A DNA stretch of 64,000 nucleotides, taken from Rhizophagus irregularis (lineage: Eukaryota > Glomeromycota > Glomeromycetes > Glomerales > Glomeraceae). The stretch spans positions 4,774,001 through 4,838,000 of the forward strand of contig NC_089437.1 in NCBI RefSeq assembly GCF_026210795.1, read 5' to 3'. Below, piece after piece: positions 50,157 through 61,790 of the stretch (position 1 is its first letter; the number at the start of each line of letters is the position of its first letter). The notes beneath the pieces were generated by a model. That model saw only the letters and a list, made by a program, of their open reading frames with translations, did not search any database and was not told where the DNA came from. The position numbers were made by a program, and so were the translations under genes.

Positions 50157-50999
50157 CTAAATAAATAATTAAAATAAAAACAGTTTATAAAATAATTGTG
50201 TTAGTAAAATAATTTATCTTTAATGTACGTTTATTTTTAAGAATTGACTAATAACAAAAATAGTAAAAATTCCAATATGTATTATTAGGTTATATTAATA
50301 TAAAATATTTATTATATATTTTTTTTGCTCATTACAAAGATTTTTTGTGAATTTTGATGATGAATTAAAATATTTAACAATAGTAGTTGTATTTTTAGAA
50401 GTTTTAAGAAATTTTAATAATGATTTAAAAATATCTATAATATAACAATTTCTTGATATATAAAATAAAGTAAAAAGATTACATTTTTATGCATATTTTT
50501 TAATTTTTTCTAAAAAAAAAACTAAAAATATTATTAGAATAATACTACTATAATAATTTAATATAAATATTAATTAAAAATACTTACTGAATTACATTGT
50601 AAGAAAAAGCAAAATCAGTAATAATAGTATTTATTTTTATATTTTTTGCTTTAATTTTATTTAAAATCTGTTAATTTGATTGATTAATATTTCAGTATTT
50701 TTGTGATCTTTGCTAGACTTTTTATATTAATACTTGTTTATCTAATCTTGTAATTGCTAAGCCTAAAATATTTTGCTTAACTATGTTTTTTCTAAATATG
50801 TAATTTTAAAATTTTTACATTCAGATAAATGTTTATCAATATTAGGAATTGTATTTGATATTTTTATTCTTTATACTTCTGCCTTGATCCAAATATAATC
50901 TTTTTCTTTTATATAATTGGCATATTGCTAGATAATTACTTTGATTAATTTTAATATTTTTTTTTACATAAACAAATTTATAAAAGTAATGTGAAAGCT

Positions 51000-51560
51000 A
51001 ATGCTTCTAAAAATTCAAATCAGATCAGAATTTTAGTAATCTAATTTAATCTGATCTGATTTGAATCAAATCTGAAAAATATTATCTTGTGATCTAGTAA
51101 TTGGATTTTAATAATTTTTTTTTTTGTTTTATAGATTATATTAAGCTGATTAAAATAAAAAAATTTATTAAAATTAAACTGCTAGATCATAAGATATTTA
51201 CAAAAAATGTTGTTAATTTAAATTATACTGTATTATCAATCTGATCAAATCAATCTATTAAGAGCATTAATAAAGGCTTTTCACTATAGTTTAATATATT
51301 GGAAAAAATTTTTTAATATAAAAATAAAAAATGATTTTTATGATCTAAATTTAATTTAATAATATATTTAAATAATGTATATATTATACTGGAATACTGG
51401 AATTAACTTCAGAACAGATTTCCAATATTCTATTGAAGATTCTAATATTCTATTATTCCAATATTCCAGTTGTATTCCAATATTTCAGTTTCCAATTTCA
51501 GTAAATTTTTACTAGAAACTGGAATTTTCCATTATTAGACTATAATGAATTTAAAATATA
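51000..51560. repeat. Two word-tiled repeats (GATCTGATTT and CTGGAATA)
   Basis: About 51010-51265 has ends with AATCAGATCAGAATTTTAG, AATCTGATCTGATTTGAATC and CAATCTGATCAAATCAATC. About 51385-51540 is tiled by ACTGGAATACTGGAATTAA, TTCCAATATTCTATT and TTCCAGTTGTATTCC on both strands. No protein. Confidence 0.5.
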
Positions 51561-51758
51561 AAATTTTAAAATATTTTATGAGAGAATCCTAAACATCACA
51601 TATATAACTCATAACTGATTTGCATGAATTTAGCACTTTTTATTTTTGCTAAAATAGATTTAATTTGCTAAAAATTAAATTATTATATTTTAAATTTATA
51701 CTAATTTGCTAAAACTCAAAATATAAGTTATAGTAAAATTCTATTTAAATTTGCTTAA

Positions 51759-52363
51759 GAGATAGATCGTCATTCAACTGGAGAAAATGATCAACATTCT
51801 ATAATTAATTTTACGGGTTTTGTAATTAATAAAAAAAAATTTTTTGGAATTTCTTGTTCTTTACTATAAATTTTTTTCCAATAAGTGAAAAAAAACAGTA
51901 TACAATAACTTTCATGTCCAAAAAAAATATTTCATAAACTTGCACTATAAGTATACATATGTAGTTTTAGTAGAAACTGTATAAGTTTAACAAGAATGTG
52001 AATATTAAAAAGATTCAAATAAAACTAAATAAAGATTTAAAAACTAAATAAAAAACCAAATATAGCTTAGTTACAGTGAAAAATATTCAAAAATTTTTCA
52101 TCTAATATTTGGGTTAATAGGAAATTTACCATCAGAATCTTGCGTTCTTACATAGAAAAGTCAAAGATACGAAACTCTAGCGATTTCAAACTTTGCAAGT
52201 GGCTTAGCTAGGATTGTCACTATTAATTACCGTCTTTAAAATTTGTGTATCATATCACATAATGATATGACAATCCAGTAAAAAAGAAGTATTAGCCATT
52301 TTTAGCGATAATTTGCATAAATCGGCATTATTAAAATTCTCCGGTTGAGTGATGATTTGTCCC
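51759..52363. mobile_element. TTAA-flanked TIR element (piggyBac-like target site)
   Basis: Flanked by TTAA on both sides (51755-51758 and 52364-52367). Comparison with copy 1 of the host element confirms that the block is an insertion. Ends are GAGATAGATCGTCATTCAAC and, read inward from the right, GGGACAAATCATCACTCAAC, both followed by YGGAGAA. Length is 605 bases. It is too short for a transposase. Confidence 0.75.
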
Positions 52364-52754
52364 TTAATAAAATATAATTTCAGTTTATTAAAATTATTTG
52401 TAAATCAGTAAATTTAATTGTCAATTTACCGAAATTAACAATTTTTTTTTATTATTAATAAAAAAATAATTAATTAATATAAATTAAACTGTTAATTTTT
52501 ATAATTTATAATTAAAAATATATAGATTATAGATAAAATAATAATTAATAAAAATAATAAATTAAATATAAATAATTATTAAAAATAAAATGTTGCGAAA
52601 TTAATCAGATAATTTTTGGCTTGCATTATGCTTAATTTTGGCCATAATTATACTTAATTTTAGCCAAAATATAATCTAGACTTCAAAACTAATATTTTAA
52701 AAATATTATCTATAAAAGTTAAAAAAAAAGGATAAATTAAATTTAAAAAAAAGT

Positions 52755-52978
52755 AGAACTCCGCCTATTATTAAAATAGGTCACCCTGTGGCTTAAGGTA
52801 AGGTTTACATATAAAACTCTTTGAAGATTCTACTATAAAAGGAAATTTTATGTTACATTGTTATAATTTTTTTTCTTTTGGTTAATTAACCAATAAAATT
52901 TAAGCAAATTCTAAGGTAAGGTTTCATATGAAAGTGAAATTTTTACCAATAACATATCTTAATAGTAAGTGGAGTCCT
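52755..52978. mobile_element. MITE with 8-bp target duplication (AAAAAAGT)
   Basis: Ends are AGAACTCCGCCTATTATTA and the inverse of AGGACTCCACTTACTATTA. AAAAAAGT occurs at 52747-52754 and 52979-52986, and only once in the empty site in copy 1. An 8-bp duplication points to the hAT superfamily. Relatives are at 54592-54826 and in part at 9500-9660, 13485-13640 and 53625-53770. Confidence 0.7.
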
Positions 52979-53076
52979 AAAAAAGTACCAATTTGCTTAA
53001 ATATAAAATATGACTTTGTAAAATCAATACAATTTGCTAAAACTTATAATTATAATTATTAATTAATTTTCAATCA

Positions 53077-53270
53077 CCCGATCCTAAAAAAAAAGAAAGA
53101 ACGGTTATTAGTAACTGTTCGTAATATTAAAAAAAAAAATTTAAAAAAAACAAACCAAGATTCGTACTTACAAATCTTGGTTCTTCTTTTCCCGAAGGTC
53201 AGAAGCCCACTCCACCCGATCTTAAAAAAAAGAAAGAACGGGTGATTGTACAGTTTGTGGGATGCATAAG
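53077..53270. repeat. Insertion with CCCGATCCT direct repeat
   Basis: The block CACCCGATCCTAAAAAAAAA plus GAAAGAACGG occurs twice, at about 53076 and 53214. It is absent from the empty site in copy 1 of the host element. Confidence 0.6.
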
Positions 53271-53789
53271 AATCGATTTGCTTTATCTAAAATTATGAGT
53301 TTAACCTAATTTTGATTGAATTTGTTAAACCTCAAATGTGAATTATATATGTAATGTCTGGAGTTTTTTTACGAGTATATTTTGTAAGTTACCCATCAAG
53401 TTAGATATTATTAAAAATAAGTACTATTTAAGAATATGCTGGTTATTATTAAATAAATTAGTTTTAATAGAGTTAAAACTTAAGAAGAAAGATAAGAATT
53501 GGCAAATTACAATATATATTAAATTTAATTATGATAAAAAACTATGGTATTTTAGTTTTTATATTTTATATATATTTATACTATAGTAATATTTATACTC
53601 AAAGTTATTATTTAAAGGTAATAAAAGTGCTTTTGTAGAACCTTATTTACTTATAAAATAAGTCATCTTTATATTTAAAATAAAAATCATATATAAAATT
53701 CTTTGCAGATTTTACTATAAAAGAAAATTTTATATTATATTGTTATGATTTTTTCCTTTTTAAATAAAGTTTTAAATGGCCTAAATTGG

Positions 53790-54590
53790 GAGTAACTTAG
53801 AACTGGACTGAAAAAATTAGTTTATTTTGATTTGATCCAGTTTATATTAAAAAAATAATCTGAAACAATAAGACTAGACTGAAATAAACTAATTATTTTG
53901 GTCCAGTTCAGTCTAGTGTACAAAAAGTTTTTAGAAAAATTCCAGAAATTTTCTGGAAAATACTGAAATCTGCAGTATAAAAATGTTTGAAACCATTCAA
54001 GATTTAAAAAATTTTACCAGATTTTTCAAAAATCTTTCAGAAAATCTGGCAAAATTTGAATAGATTTTGTGTACTAAATGCTAGTTCAATCTAATTCTAT
54101 AATAAAAAAATATTGCAAAAACGTTTTTTAATTAAAATTACTTTTAAAAAATATTTTTATAATAATATATTAAAAAATGTTTTATACCATTTTTCATTAA
54201 ATTAATTAAAAAAATATTGCATAAACATTTTTTAATTAAAATTACTTTAAAAAAACGTTTCACACTATTTTTTTGTTAAATTAATTATAAAAATGTTGTA
54301 AAAACATTTTTTCATTAAATTAATATTGAAATATTGCGTAAAATATTTTTTATAATAATATATTAAAAAAATGTTTTATAATATTTTTTTATTTAATAAT
54401 TAAATAATTGCAACAGTTTTAATATAAAACTATTGCAAAAATATTTACTCAATCTGATTCAGTCCCAACCTGTTTAATTTAGTCCAATTAGATTTATAAT
54501 CTGAAACTAGACCAAATATTTTAATCTGAGTTAAAATATCAACCTGAACTGAACTAATCCAAATTTTCAGTTCAGGTTGTTAGATTAAAA
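53790..54590. repeat. GAACTGGACTGA-tiled element with internal ACGTTTTT array
   Basis: Ends are tiled by CTGGACTGAA, GATCCAGTTTA, CCAGTTCAGTCTAG (left) and CTGATTCAGTCC, ACCTGAACTGAACTAATCC (right). The middle (54100-54430) repeats AATATTGCAAAAACGTTTTT and AATTAAAATTACTTT words. The plan matches the element at 24925-26035. Confidence 0.55.
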
Positions 54591-54591
54591 T

Positions 54592-54826
54592 AGGACACTA
54601 CTTACTTATAATAAAGGTTACTATAGAAAATTGACCTTTTACTAATAGTTTTTACCTTACTTTTTTCTTAAATTCTATTGATTAATTTGATTAATTAGCT
54701 AAAAAGAAAAAAAATCACAACAATATAACATAAAATTTCCTTTTATAGTAGGATTTTCAAAGAATTTTATATATAATTTTTATCTTAGGCCTGGAAGTGA
54801 CCCATCCTATAAGTAAGCGGAATCCT
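54592..54826. mobile_element. MITE related to 52755-52978
   Basis: Ends are AGGACACTACTTACTTATAA and the inverse of AGGATTCCGCTTACTTATAG. A clear target duplication was not seen. Confidence 0.6.
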
Positions 54827-55156
54827 ATTAGAATTGAACTGATTAAAGCTTTATTTTTAATTAATTAACCAATAGAATTTAAGAAAAAAGTAAGATAAAA
54901 ATTATTAATAAAGGATCAATTTTCTATTATTATAAGTAAGTAGAATCCTGCCTTTACTTCTAGCACAAAATGTATTTAAAGGCTATAAACAAATTAAATT
55001 AGTATCAAGTAGATATACAGGCTATCTTATAAAATTTAAGTAAATCAATTATTTTATAACTAATTTTATTTTTTTAATATAAATGTAAAATTATAAAGAT
55101 AATTAACATCCCATATATCTAGTTCTTTAAATTTATCTACAAACTAATGTTTATTT

Positions 55157-55187
<31 letters not shown>

Positions 55188-55910
55188 TATAGATGTGATC
55201 TTGTCTTAATATAATTACGCTTGCTTATGTATACTAAACTTATAACAATAAAAAAAATAAAATATATATAAGGATTAAGCATTATGAAATAAGACTACTT
55301 CTCCAAAGAAAAGTCGACTTGTTACCTAAATGATTATATCACTATTATTAACAATAATACAACTAAAATTTTTAGGTGACTGTCAAGATCTGCCTAAAAA
55401 TTTGCCCAATGACCACCCCAATGAAATGCAAAATCATTCCATTTGTTCCAATTAGTCTTATTATTAATGAAGTTTGCTAATTCTACATTATCCTTCTTAT
55501 TACGTTTTTTACTATTTGATTTCATTCTTTTATCTTTACTATTGATATTCCGTTTTTTTTCCTTTTCTATTTGTTTCTCATTTCTACACTCCCAAAGCAA
55601 TAAGGAAAATTTGACAGTTTGTGAAAAAATATGAGAGCAATGATAAAATTATGTAGGGAGATGATAGTTAAGATAATATTAAATATATTGTTTCATAATT
55701 TTTAGCAGTTGTAATTTCTTTAATAAAAAAATAATTTCGCATATGCATATGCCACAGTAGCTAAAATTATATGATTTAGGCCAAAATGACATGTAAAAAT
55801 CACGTGAAAATAGCTTAAGGGAATTTGGCCTCTGTTTAGGATTAGATGAGACTAGAGTACTCGAGCTGTACTTTACATATAAATACTATTGAGATTAAGA
55901 GGGAATAAGT
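54827..55910. other. Intergenic region with half MITE
   Basis: About 54870-54953 looks like one end of the MITE family at 52755 and 54592. The remainder is AT-rich with no recognised gene. Confidence 0.4.
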
Positions 55911-58380
55911 TTAAAGAAGGAACTTAAACATGACAGGCAATAACACGGTTGCTACGTTTGCTATGTCCTTCCAATCAATACCCCTGCTGCGATTGTCTGT
56001 TAGCGTTCGTATTTGTTCTAATAATTCTTGATTATCTCTACTACTTGCTTCAATTTTTTTAAGGAGTTTCCTTTGATAAATTTCATTTTGATTAGCTTTC
56101 ATTTTTTCAAGATCTAATTGCCTTTTTAATTCCTCATGCTTTCTATTATGTTCCTCTATAAGCGACCTTTGTATTTGTTCGAATTTTCTTTCTTGTTGTT
56201 TAATTAATTCCATTTTCTCTTTTTCATTTAATCTTCGTTGTTCAAGCATAGAATCGCGCATTTGTTCATATTTTTGATTATATCTCTTAGTTGCATACTC
56301 TCTTTCCTTAATTAAACGATGTTGCATTTCTTCTTGTGATTTTTTTTGTTGCTCGATATTTCTTTGTAATTCTAAAATTTTATTCCCAAAATTTTTCCCA
56401 CTTTCTTCACGTTCACGTTTCTGTGCTTCAATTTTCCTACAGAGTTCTCCTTCACGTGCCAATGCTTCTATTCGCAATCTTTCAGCTTCTTCTTTAGCAT
56501 GTACTGCTTTCGCTAATTCTGCGTTCATTCTTCCTAGTTGTGTCATGTAATCAATTGCTTCCGAATATTGATTTTTCATATATGAAGCAATTACTCTAGC
56601 CGCCTCTGGAGATTTCATCGACGATTTTTCGTAAGCTAATTCAAAGGATTTTAATGCTTTTTGGAATTCGGCATAATTCTGTGGGAAATTAAATTCTATT
56701 AAAATTTCAAACTATAAAAAGGAAGAAAAGAAAATTGATAGTCATACCTCAAACAAATTTTCTAGAGTTAATCCAATCTTAACAAACTTTTCCCAATATT
56801 TTTTTGCGATATTTTCATTGTAAATCATTAATTCTTTAGAATTTTTTTTCGTAAAATTTTCTTTAATTTTGGATAGCTTTCCACTTAATTGATCAATAAA
56901 TTTTTCAATTTGAATAGGACTTCCAATTATTTTTCCAGAAAATAATTTCCTGGTTTCCGAAGCACATTCTTCACTTTTTTCTTCAAATTCTTCCCAAATC
57001 ATTGGTAATTTTTCTTCACTTATCAATTGACTCATTCTTTTTTTATAGATTTCTAAAGCTTCATTTGTAGCTTCACGTGAGACATATTGTATAATCGATT
57101 CATATTCAGAAGGAATTGAAAGTAATGTTGATGTTTCTGAACTGTTCATACGTTCAACGGTGTCTTGTAGGAATTTTACAAATGCCATTCCTTTCATAGT
57201 GGAGGAACCAATGTATTTAAGAGGAAGTTGAGAGTAAATTGATTTTACGGCATTCTCTACTTCTTCAACAAATTCTTCATCAAGGTTGTCAGTAATGGCA
57301 TTTTCCATATGTTGTACCATTGTTTTTTTGCATCCTGGATGCTATATAAAGTAAATGTGTTAAATATGATGTAATTTCTATTATTTAAAAATTTTCAATA
57401 ACTTACCGGCAACCTAAAATTAATCGTAAAAAAGAAAAAATAAAAACAATTATATAGTAATATGGAAATTAACAAATAACAATGATATAACTAAATTATA
57501 TTTACCCGAAAACATCAAAGCCATAAAAGAATTTCTTAATTCCCTTAGCAGCTACAAAAATTTTTTATTAAAATCGATCAGCTTGTAACATTATCAACAA
57601 ATTTCTTTATTTGTAGCTCACCTTTGGGATCGACGTTATTTAATTTTTCCAAAAAATATTCTTTTAAGCTCTCGGGACTTTCTAAAGTAAAATCACGTAA
57701 TAAAATAACTAATCTCGGTAAAAAATCTCCAACTTCTGGTTCTTGAATGAATTTACTTAAATCTGTCATTAAATACAATTTTCCTATGTCATCTTTACCA
57801 ACAATTCCATTTATATTATAAATAAACGTTGAAGAAACAACTAAACATAAAATAAATAATTTCGTTGCCCAATTTTCATCCTGTTTTGGATCATCAATTC
57901 CTTCACTATCCAGGACAATAACTCGTTTCTGAATTATTTCACCATCTGATTGTTTACTCTCTAATTTGAATGGGGGAGACCACATGTATATTCCACGTGT
58001 ACATCCTTCTACTTTTGCTCCTAGTTCAAAACCGTCATGGCGTCCATGCAATACATTCGCGAACCAAGATTTGCCGCGGCGAAAAGAACCAACTGGCGAA
58101 GAAATAAATGTGAATTCACGTGATGGAGTTCGAGAATTATTTATTTGTGCTTACCGACAGAAATGATAGCAAGAGGCTCATTAATAGTTCGAAGAACGTT
58201 TAATGCTTCTTGGTTAAGAACAATTTGACCAAAATTTCCATTTCTGGATCTTTCGTTATATTTTAATAGCTGAATTGGAACACCTTCCCGAAATTCAATA
58301 CTTCCGCCAAAATTATTGCCATTTTCAATTTCTACATTGCTAAGTGAGTAATCATTGCCAAGCGTTGAAAATTGAGTCAT
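55911..58380 (-). CDS. Guanylate-binding-protein-like large GTPase
   Basis: Six exons, 58155-58380, 57622-58092, 57506-57551, 57407-57413, 56748-57341 and 55911-56678, all in phase, give 703 residues. GTPase motifs in GBP style are P-loop GSFRRGKS (77-84), switch GCTRGIYMW, LDSEGIDD (136-143) and the RD motif LLRDF (206-210). An all-helical middle follows, then a Glu/Arg/Lys/Gln-rich coiled coil (about 450-670) and a hydrophobic end (ATVLLPVMFKFLL) that could insert into membrane. GBPs and atlastins are dynamin-superfamily GTPases that self-assemble on membranes. The substrate membrane here is unknown. Exon 4 is a 7-nt microexon. A decayed duplicate lies upstream. Confidence 0.85.
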
Positions 58381-59149
58381 GATTTAAAAGCTTAAAATTT
58401 ATTGTTAAAATTTTAATTTGGATTGTTTATAAAAGAATTATAATGATGCTTATTTATATCCAAAAATTTCGGGGAAAAAATTCCGACGCCATTCCGCATA
58501 AATCAATAAATCAAGCTAATTAGAATAAGATCGGCAAAAAACATGAGATGTGCGATTGCGTCAGCTGACAGCTAACGTGAATCAGATTATGGCTGGCCTA
58601 GTAATTCTGGCAAAACCACTTAAGGCATTGTAATATTGGGCCATAGGCATCATCTATATATCATATATAGATATCAACCTGTATGATGTACTTGCATTTA
58701 CATATTAACAGCATTTCCGGTGAAACATACTGTATGCCACCTACGATAATCAGTTTTCTTATTATTGAATCTTGATCATAAAACAATAAAAGCCACTTTT
58801 CCATTTACCATATAACTGATAATCATCAAATAATCAAATCCCCCCTATTTTTACTTTAGTTTCTAATTCCCTTTGTTCGTTCACTGCTATGGCGATTAGT
58901 TTTCCATTAGTCAGTTCGTTCTAACGAAGGGTGGGTCCGCCGGTTTGATTTTGTACATTTTGTTTTAGATCAATAGTGCATATGTTGTTTTTGTAAAACT
59001 TTCATTGTATCTTCGTATCTCACATTTGTATCTGCCTTTCAAAAGTAAAAATAAATAAAAATAAATAAAAATATTTAAAATCAAAAAAAAAAATGAACAA
59101 TGTTAAATAAAAAGTATTTATTTAATTAATATATAAATTTCTTTTATGA

Positions 59150-61303
59150 AATCACGCAATCTCCTATTGCATCCCTCAAAATATCTTTTTCTCTCTGCAT
59201 AAATTCTAACATTTTAGCAAGTTGTTTCTGGAAAATTTATTTTGTTTTTCAATGGCTTTCTCTTCTTCTTCTCTTTTAATTCTTCTTCAGTTTCTCTTTA
59301 TATTTGCTCAAATTTGGCATGTTTGTTGCCTTCTTCAGCCAATCTTTGTTGTTTAAGCATTTCGTCGTGCAATTGTTCACGCCTCTGATTATATTTTTCA
59401 GCCGCAAGTTCTTTCCTCAATTAAACGCTGTTTCCTTTCTTCATGTAATTTATGTTGTTCAATATTTGCTTGTATTTCTGCCATTTTCTTTCTGAAATTT
59501 CTTTCATTTCTTCGTTTTCATGTTTTCGTGCTTCTATTTCCATATGTAATTCTTTTCCACGAGTCAATGCTTCTAAATGCAACCTTCCAGCTTCTTCTTT
59601 GATGTGTAATATTTTTGTTAATTTGTATTCATCTTTCCTAATCGTGTCATGTAATCAATTGCTTCCGAATATTATTTTTCATATATGAAGCAATTACTCT
59701 AGCTGCCTTTGGAGATTTCATCATCGATTTTCGTAAGCTAATTCAAAGGATTTTAATGCTTTTTGAAATTCGGCATAATTCTGTGGGAAATTAAATTCTA
59801 TCAAAATTCTAATAAAAAAAAGGAAGAAAATTGAGAAAATTTGGTTATGCCTTCCGATCTTGACAAACTTTGTCCAATATTCTTTGGCAATATTTCATTG
59901 TAAATCATTAATTCTTTAAAATTTCTTTTCGTAAAATTTTCTTTAATTTTGGATAATTCTTCATTTAATTGTTCAACAAAAATTTTAAATTTGTGGAGGA
60001 TTTCCAATTATTTTTCTAATAACCTCTGAAGCACGTTCATCATTTATTTTTTTAAATTCTTCTCATATCGTAGTAATTTTTCTTCAATTGACTCATTCTT
60101 TTTTTATAAATTTCTAAAACTTCATTCGTGAAACATATTGGATAATCGATCCATATTCAGAAGGATTGAAAGGAAGTGTGGATGTTTTTGAACTGTTCAT
60201 ACGTTCAACGATAACTTGTAGGAATTCAATGTATTTAAGAGGAAGTTGAGAGTAAATTGATTTTACGGCATTCTCTACCTCGTCAATCTTCGTCAAACTT
60301 GTCAATAATGGCACCTTCCATATGTTGTAATATTGTTTTATTACATCCGCTATATATAAAAATAAATGCGTTAAAATGTGATGCAATATTTTGTTTAAAA
60401 TTTTCAATAACTTACGACAAACTAAAAATATCCATAAAAAAAAAGTAATCATATAATAAAAATAAAAAATTAATAAATTAATAAATACTGTAATGATATA
60501 ATTAAATTATATTTACCCAAAAACATACAGTAATTCATAAAAAAATTTCTTAATTCCCTTAGCAGCTACAAAAAATTTTTATTATTAAATTGACCAGTTT
60601 ATAACATTATCAACAAATTTCTTTATTTGTAGCTCACTTCGGGAATGACGTTATTTAATTTTTCCAAAAATAATCTTTAAAGCTCTTAGGAATTACTAAA
60701 GTAAAATCACGTAATAAAATAACTAATCTCGGTAAAAAATCTCCAACTTCTGGTTCTTGAACGAATTTACTTAATTCTGTCATTAAATACAATTTTCCTA
60801 TGTCATCTTTACCAACAATTCCATTTATATTATAAATAAATGTTGAAGAAACAACTAAACATAAAATAAATAATTTCATTTGCCCAATTTTCATCCTGTT
60901 TTAGTTCATCAAATCCTTCACTATCCAGGACAATAACTCGTTTCTGAATTATTTTATCATCGGATTGTTTACTCTGAATGGGGAGACCACACGCATATTC
61001 TACATGTATGCTTACCGACAGAAATGATAGCAAGAGGCTCATGAATGGTTCGAAAAACGTTTAATGCTTCTGGATTAAGAACAATTTGACCAAAATTTTC
61101 ATTTCTGGATCTTTCGTTATGTTTCAATAGTTGAATTGAAGCACCTTCGCGAAACTCAATACTTCTGCCAAAACTATTGCCATTTTCAATGGTTCCTGTC
61201 TTGTGAGAGTTTCCGTATCATATTGATGATATGAACGATAAAAAAATTAATTACTTCCTATATTACTGGACGAATCTTTTCTACGTGTTGAAAGTTGAGT
61301 CAT
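59150..61303 (-). pseudogene. Decayed tandem duplicate of the GBP-like gene
   Basis: It matches 55911-58380 along its length in the same orientation: N-terminal block near 61010-61303, LDSEG block (60900-60960), RD motif block (60700-60720), helical middle (59860-60330) and coiled coil (59160-59700). An early stop lies in the N-terminal block. A deletion near 61008 removes intron 1, the P-loop and most of the switch 1 region. Frameshifts occur near 60878, 60300 and throughout the coiled coil. Even the microexon is recognisable near 60411. It cannot encode an active GTPase. Confidence 0.85.
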
Positions 61304-61549
61304 GATCTAAATTTTAATTGGATTGTTTATAAAAAAAGAATTATAATGGTGCTATTTATATTCAAAATTTCGGGAAAAGATTCCGACGATGTAAGTGAGT
61401 GTGATCTCGATAAGCTCAATTAGTCAATAACAAACGCAAACCTAGTAACTACCTGAAGTTTTGTGAGTCATTCCTCGCACTGATAAAGGTCTTTCGTTGG
61501 TGTGGGTACGTTGATATTGTATAAGATACTTTTTACTTTAAAAGTTTTT

Positions 61550-61790
61550 ATTCTGGTATTGCATCAAACGCAGAGTTTATGGCGCGATTAATTAACCTTA
61601 GATTGTATAATTCATATTTTCCGGTTTTTAAGACGCATCAATTAGCTTTAGTTATATACAAAGCCAAATAAATTTTCTTTGTAGCTTAATTTGTTGAATT
61701 TAATTATTCTGGTATTATTTATCAAAAGCGGAGTTTACGACGTGATTAATAAACCTTAGATTATATAATTGGTATTTTTCGAACAATTCA
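61550..61790. repeat. Diverged direct repeat, about 155-bp period
   Basis: TCTGGTATTGCATCAAACGC plus GGCGCGATTAATTAACC and CCTTAGATTGTATAATT near 61550-61615 recur as TCTGGTATTATTTATCAAAA, GACGTGATTAATAAACC and CCTTAGATTATATAATT near 61709-61770. Confidence 0.7.

Larger units (their letters stand above)
51584..53366. mobile_element. GGACCCC-TIR element, copy 2, with three nested insertions
   Basis: It aligns with 10701-11720 from AAACATCACATATATAACTC to GTGAATTATATATGTAATG. Three extra blocks are inserted at 51759-52363, 52755-52978 and about 53077-53270. The ends are more decayed than in copy 1. Confidence 0.7.
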
